Shown here: positions 61,884 through 64,000 of the stretch, in pieces
Layout of the letters: every line of letters begins with the position of its first letter
How positions within the stretch are numbered: the stretch's first letter is position 1
DNA from: Thauera aromatica_A
Lineage (GTDB): Bacteria; Pseudomonadota; Gammaproteobacteria; Burkholderiales; Rhodocyclaceae
Assembly: GCF_023093595.1 (NCBI RefSeq)
Contig: NZ_JALLIK010000099.1
Location: forward strand, 1 to 64,000
Length of the DNA stretch: 64,000 nt
Reading direction: 5' to 3'
Made by a program: the position numbers and the translations under genes
The notes under the pieces: generated by a model
Told to the model about the DNA's origin: nothing
Databases searched by the model: none
What the model saw: only the letters and a program-made list of their open reading frames with translations

Positions 61884-63635
61884 TTGTCCCTCACCATCCT
61901 CGGCCTTTCCGGCGCGCTCACCCACGACCCCTCCGCCGCCCTCTACCTCGACGGCCGGCTCGCCGCCGCCGCCGAGGAGGAGCGCTTCGTTCGCGACAAG
62001 CACGCCAAGAACCGCATGCCTTACGAGGCGGCGAAGTTCTGCCTCGCGTTCGCCGGCATCCGGCCCAAGGACGTCGACGTCGTCGCCATTCCCTTCGCCC
62101 CGATCGGCATCACCGAAAAGGCGCGCTGGCACTATGCGAAGCGCTACTGGTACGCCCCCGACCGCGGGCTGGACGCGATTCTGCTGGGCAACCGCCGCTT
62201 CCACCGCTACCGGAAGCGCATCGAATGGTGCCTGGCGCAGCTCGGCTTCGACCTCAGGAAGGTGCGTATCGAAGCGGTCGAGCACCACCTCGCCCACGCT
62301 TCCAGCGCTTACCACTGCTCGGGCTTCACCGAGAAGACCGCGATCATGGGCATCGACGGCAAGGGCGAGTACGCCACCACTTTCTTCGGCTACGGCGAGA
62401 ACGGCCGCATCCACAAGATCAAGGAGTTCTACGACCCGGATTCGCTCGGCGGGCTGTACGGCGCGATCACCGAATACCTCGGCTTCGAGATGCTCGACGG
62501 CGAATACAAGGTGATGGGCATGGCGCCCTACGGCGACCCGAGCCGCCACGACTTCTCGCGCCTGGCGAAATTCGAGCACGGCGAGCTCGTCATCAACACC
62601 GACTACGCCAACGTGATCGGCTTGCGGCGCTACAAGGAACAGGGCAAGGGCTACTACTTCTCGCCCAAGCTGATCGACTGGCTGGGGCCGATGCGCCACG
62701 GCGACATCGCCGACGACCCCTACATCCACTACGCGGCGAGCATGCAGAAGCTGTTCGAGGACCTCGCCCTGCAGATGATGGACTACTACCTCGGCGACAT
62801 CCTGCGCGAGACCGGGCGGCTCGCCTTCGCCGGCGGCGGCGCGCTCAACGTCAAACTCAACCAGAAGATCATCGCCCGCCCGGAAGTGAAGGAGCTGTTC
62901 GTGCAGCCGGCCTCGGGCGATTCCGGCACCGCGGTGGGGGCGGCGTCCTACGTCTCGGTGCAGCGCGGCGTGGCGGTGGAGAAGATGGAACACGTCTATC
63001 TCGGGCCGCGCTACACCAATGAGGACGTCATCGCCGCCTGCGCCAAGCACCCGGCGCGGCCGCAGTGGCAGCGGCTCGAGGACGGCGACGTCGCGGTGCC
63101 GCAGCGCATCGCCCGGATCCTCGCCGACGGCCACCCGGTGGCCTGGTTCCAGGGCCGCATGGAGTTCGGCCCGCGCGCGCTCGGCGGCCGCTCCATCCTT
63201 GGCTGCCCGAGCGCGCCCGGGGTGGCCGACCGGATCAACGAGCAGATCAAGTTCCGCGAGCGCTGGCGCCCGTTCTGCCCCAGCATGCTCGACACCGTCG
63301 GCCCGCAGATGCTGCAGACCGACCATCCGGCGCCGTTCATGACCTTCACTTTCGAGGTCGCGGAAGAGTGGAAGACGCGCGTGCCCGAAGTGGTGCACGA
63401 GGACGGCACTTCGCGCGCCCAGGTACTGCGGCGCGAATTCAACCCGCGCTATTACGACCTGATGAAGGAGCTGGAAACGCTCACTGGCAACGGCGTGGTC
63501 CTCAACACTTCGCTCAACCGCCGCGGCGAGCCGATGATCTGCTCGCCGACCGATGCGCTCGACATGTTCTTCGGCTCGGACCTGCAGTACCTGGTGATGG
63601 AAGATGTGCTGGTGGCAAAAAATGACGCTGGCTGA
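61884..63635 (+). CDS. Carbamoyltransferase (NodU/CmcH family)
   Basis: The 583-residue enzyme uses carbamoyl phosphate to carbamoylate a sugar or other hydroxyl. It starts MSLTILGLSGALTHDPSAAL, has the Kae1-like VEHHLAHASSAYHCSGF metal motif, GGGALNVKLNQKI, and the C-terminal WFQGRMEFGPRALGGRSIL block. The start is a TTG at 61884 with GGAGG at 8 nt; ATG-started readings are either too short or extend through non-coding sequence. It is located by the O-antigen genes, so O-carbamoylation of surface glycan is likely. It overlaps the next gene by 14 nt. Confidence 0.9.
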   Translation: MSLTILGLSGALTHDPSAALYLDGRLAAAAEEERFVRDKHAKNRMPYEAAKFCLAFAGIRPKDVDVVAIPFAPIGITEKARWHYAKRYWYAPDRGLDAILLGNRRFHRYRKRIEWCLAQLGFDLRKVRIEAVEHHLAHASSAYHCSGFTEKTAIMGIDGKGEYATTFFGYGENGRIHKIKEFYDPDSLGGLYGAITEYLGFEMLDGEYKVMGMAPYGDPSRHDFSRLAKFEHGELVINTDYANVIGLRRYKEQGKGYYFSPKLIDWLGPMRHGDIADDPYIHYAASMQKLFEDLALQMMDYYLGDILRETGRLAFAGGGALNVKLNQKIIARPEVKELFVQPASGDSGTAVGAASYVSVQRGVAVEKMEHVYLGPRYTNEDVIAACAKHPARPQWQRLEDGDVAVPQRIARILADGHPVAWFQGRMEFGPRALGGRSILGCPSAPGVADRINEQIKFRERWRPFCPSMLDTVGPQMLQTDHPAPFMTFTFEVAEEWKTRVPEVVHEDGTSRAQVLRREFNPRYYDLMKELETLTGNGVVLNTSLNRRGEPMICSPTDALDMFFGSDLQYLVMEDVLVAKNDAG

Positions 63636-64000
63636 AGCTGCGCGGCGCACGCGGCTGGCCACCGGGTCGGCGCGGCAGCGGCTGGCCGGCCTCGGCCCGG
63701 CGTGGCTGGCGTTCATCGGCAGCCTGTTGCTGTCGACGGTCGCGATCTACGGCAGCGCGGGGCCGAACCGGGATGGCATGCTTTACCTCGATACCGCCCG
63801 GCTGTTTCTCGACCATGGCTTCGCCGCGGCGAAGGCCAACTTCGACTGGCCCTACCTGGCGATCGGGATCGGGCTGCTTTCCAGGCTGACCGGATTCGGC
63901 GTTGAAACTACCGGCTACGCCCTGTGTGCGCTACTGCTGGCGGGCGTGTGTGCCGTGCTGGTACTGATCACTCGCCGGCAGTTTCCCGATGCCGCCTGGG
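63622..64000 (+). CDS. Membrane glycosyltransferase, PMT/ArnT-like (partial, cut by window end)
   Basis: Only the first 126 residues are present. After a basic N-terminus, a first transmembrane helix (WLAFIGSLLLSTVAIYG) leads into GPNRDGMLYLDTARLF, resembling the acidic periplasmic loop of dolichyl/polyprenyl-phosphate mannosyltransferase-type proteins, then helices from about 76 onward. It begins inside the carbamoyltransferase gene and is co-translated with it. Function is a guess from this loop and from context. Confidence 0.6.
   Translation, partial: MTLAEAARRTRLATGSARQRLAGLGPAWLAFIGSLLLSTVAIYGSAGPNRDGMLYLDTARLFLDHGFAAAKANFDWPYLAIGIGLLSRLTGFGVETTGYALCALLLAGVCAVLVLITRRQFPDAAW

Overview
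The window is GC-rich DNA with almost no spare space between genes, from a betaproteobacterium. The gene content (YicC/RNase PH/RdgB/HemW block, HypA-F, RibBA-type riboflavin genes next to nusB, AcoR-driven alcohol/aldehyde dehydrogenases, NtrC-type nitrogen control) fits Rhodocyclales, most likely the Thauera/Azoarcus group. The genus is an inference from gene content, not from a marker gene. No rRNA, tRNA, CRISPR array or intact insertion sequence was seen.

Layout: 0.1-6 kb holds a truncated polyphosphate kinase 2, then hemW, rdgB, rph and a Ser/Thr kinase, divergent from yicC. 6-10.5 kb is a four-gene envelope cassette: DUF2946 protein, TonB-dependent receptor, Asp-box propeller with a Cys-Gln-Cys-Cys motif, thioredoxin-fold protein. 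An HD-GYP protein and housekeeping enzymes follow. 16-23 kb holds nitrogen genes: amt with a near-consensus sigma-54 promoter and NtrC-like sites, and gdhA with one perfect and two partial NtrC-like sites. 26-33 kb has a nitronate monooxygenase and the AcoR-type activator with the aldehyde and iron-containing alcohol dehydrogenases it probably controls. 33-38.8 kb has mutY, a flavin reductase, a HupK-like protein, HU and a DEAD-box helicase.

The most unusual locus is 38.8-40.65 kb on the minus strand: a cobalamin riboswitch, a strong intrinsic terminator, a 54-residue peptide gene and a radical SAM/SPASM enzyme that overlaps it by 4 nt. This is the architecture of a ribosomally made, radical-SAM-modified peptide made when cobalamin is scarce. 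It resembles the predicted CbpA/CbpB family; I know of no defined product.

From 53.1 kb down to 42.8 kb runs a tightly packed minus-strand series: cutA, dsbD, ribE, a RibBA whose GTP cyclohydrolase half lacks its zinc cysteines, ribH, nusB, then hypA-B-F-C-D-E. HypF is the short form with only the carbamoyltransferase half. No hydrogenase structural genes lie in the window. 53.3-64 kb is surface polysaccharide: a GmhA-HldE fusion, an MNT/HEPN toxin-antitoxin pair beside decayed remnants, a wbpV-wbpL-wbpM-like O-antigen initiation set, an O-acetyltransferase, a carbamoyltransferase with a TTG start and the beginning of a membrane glycosyltransferase cut by the window edge.
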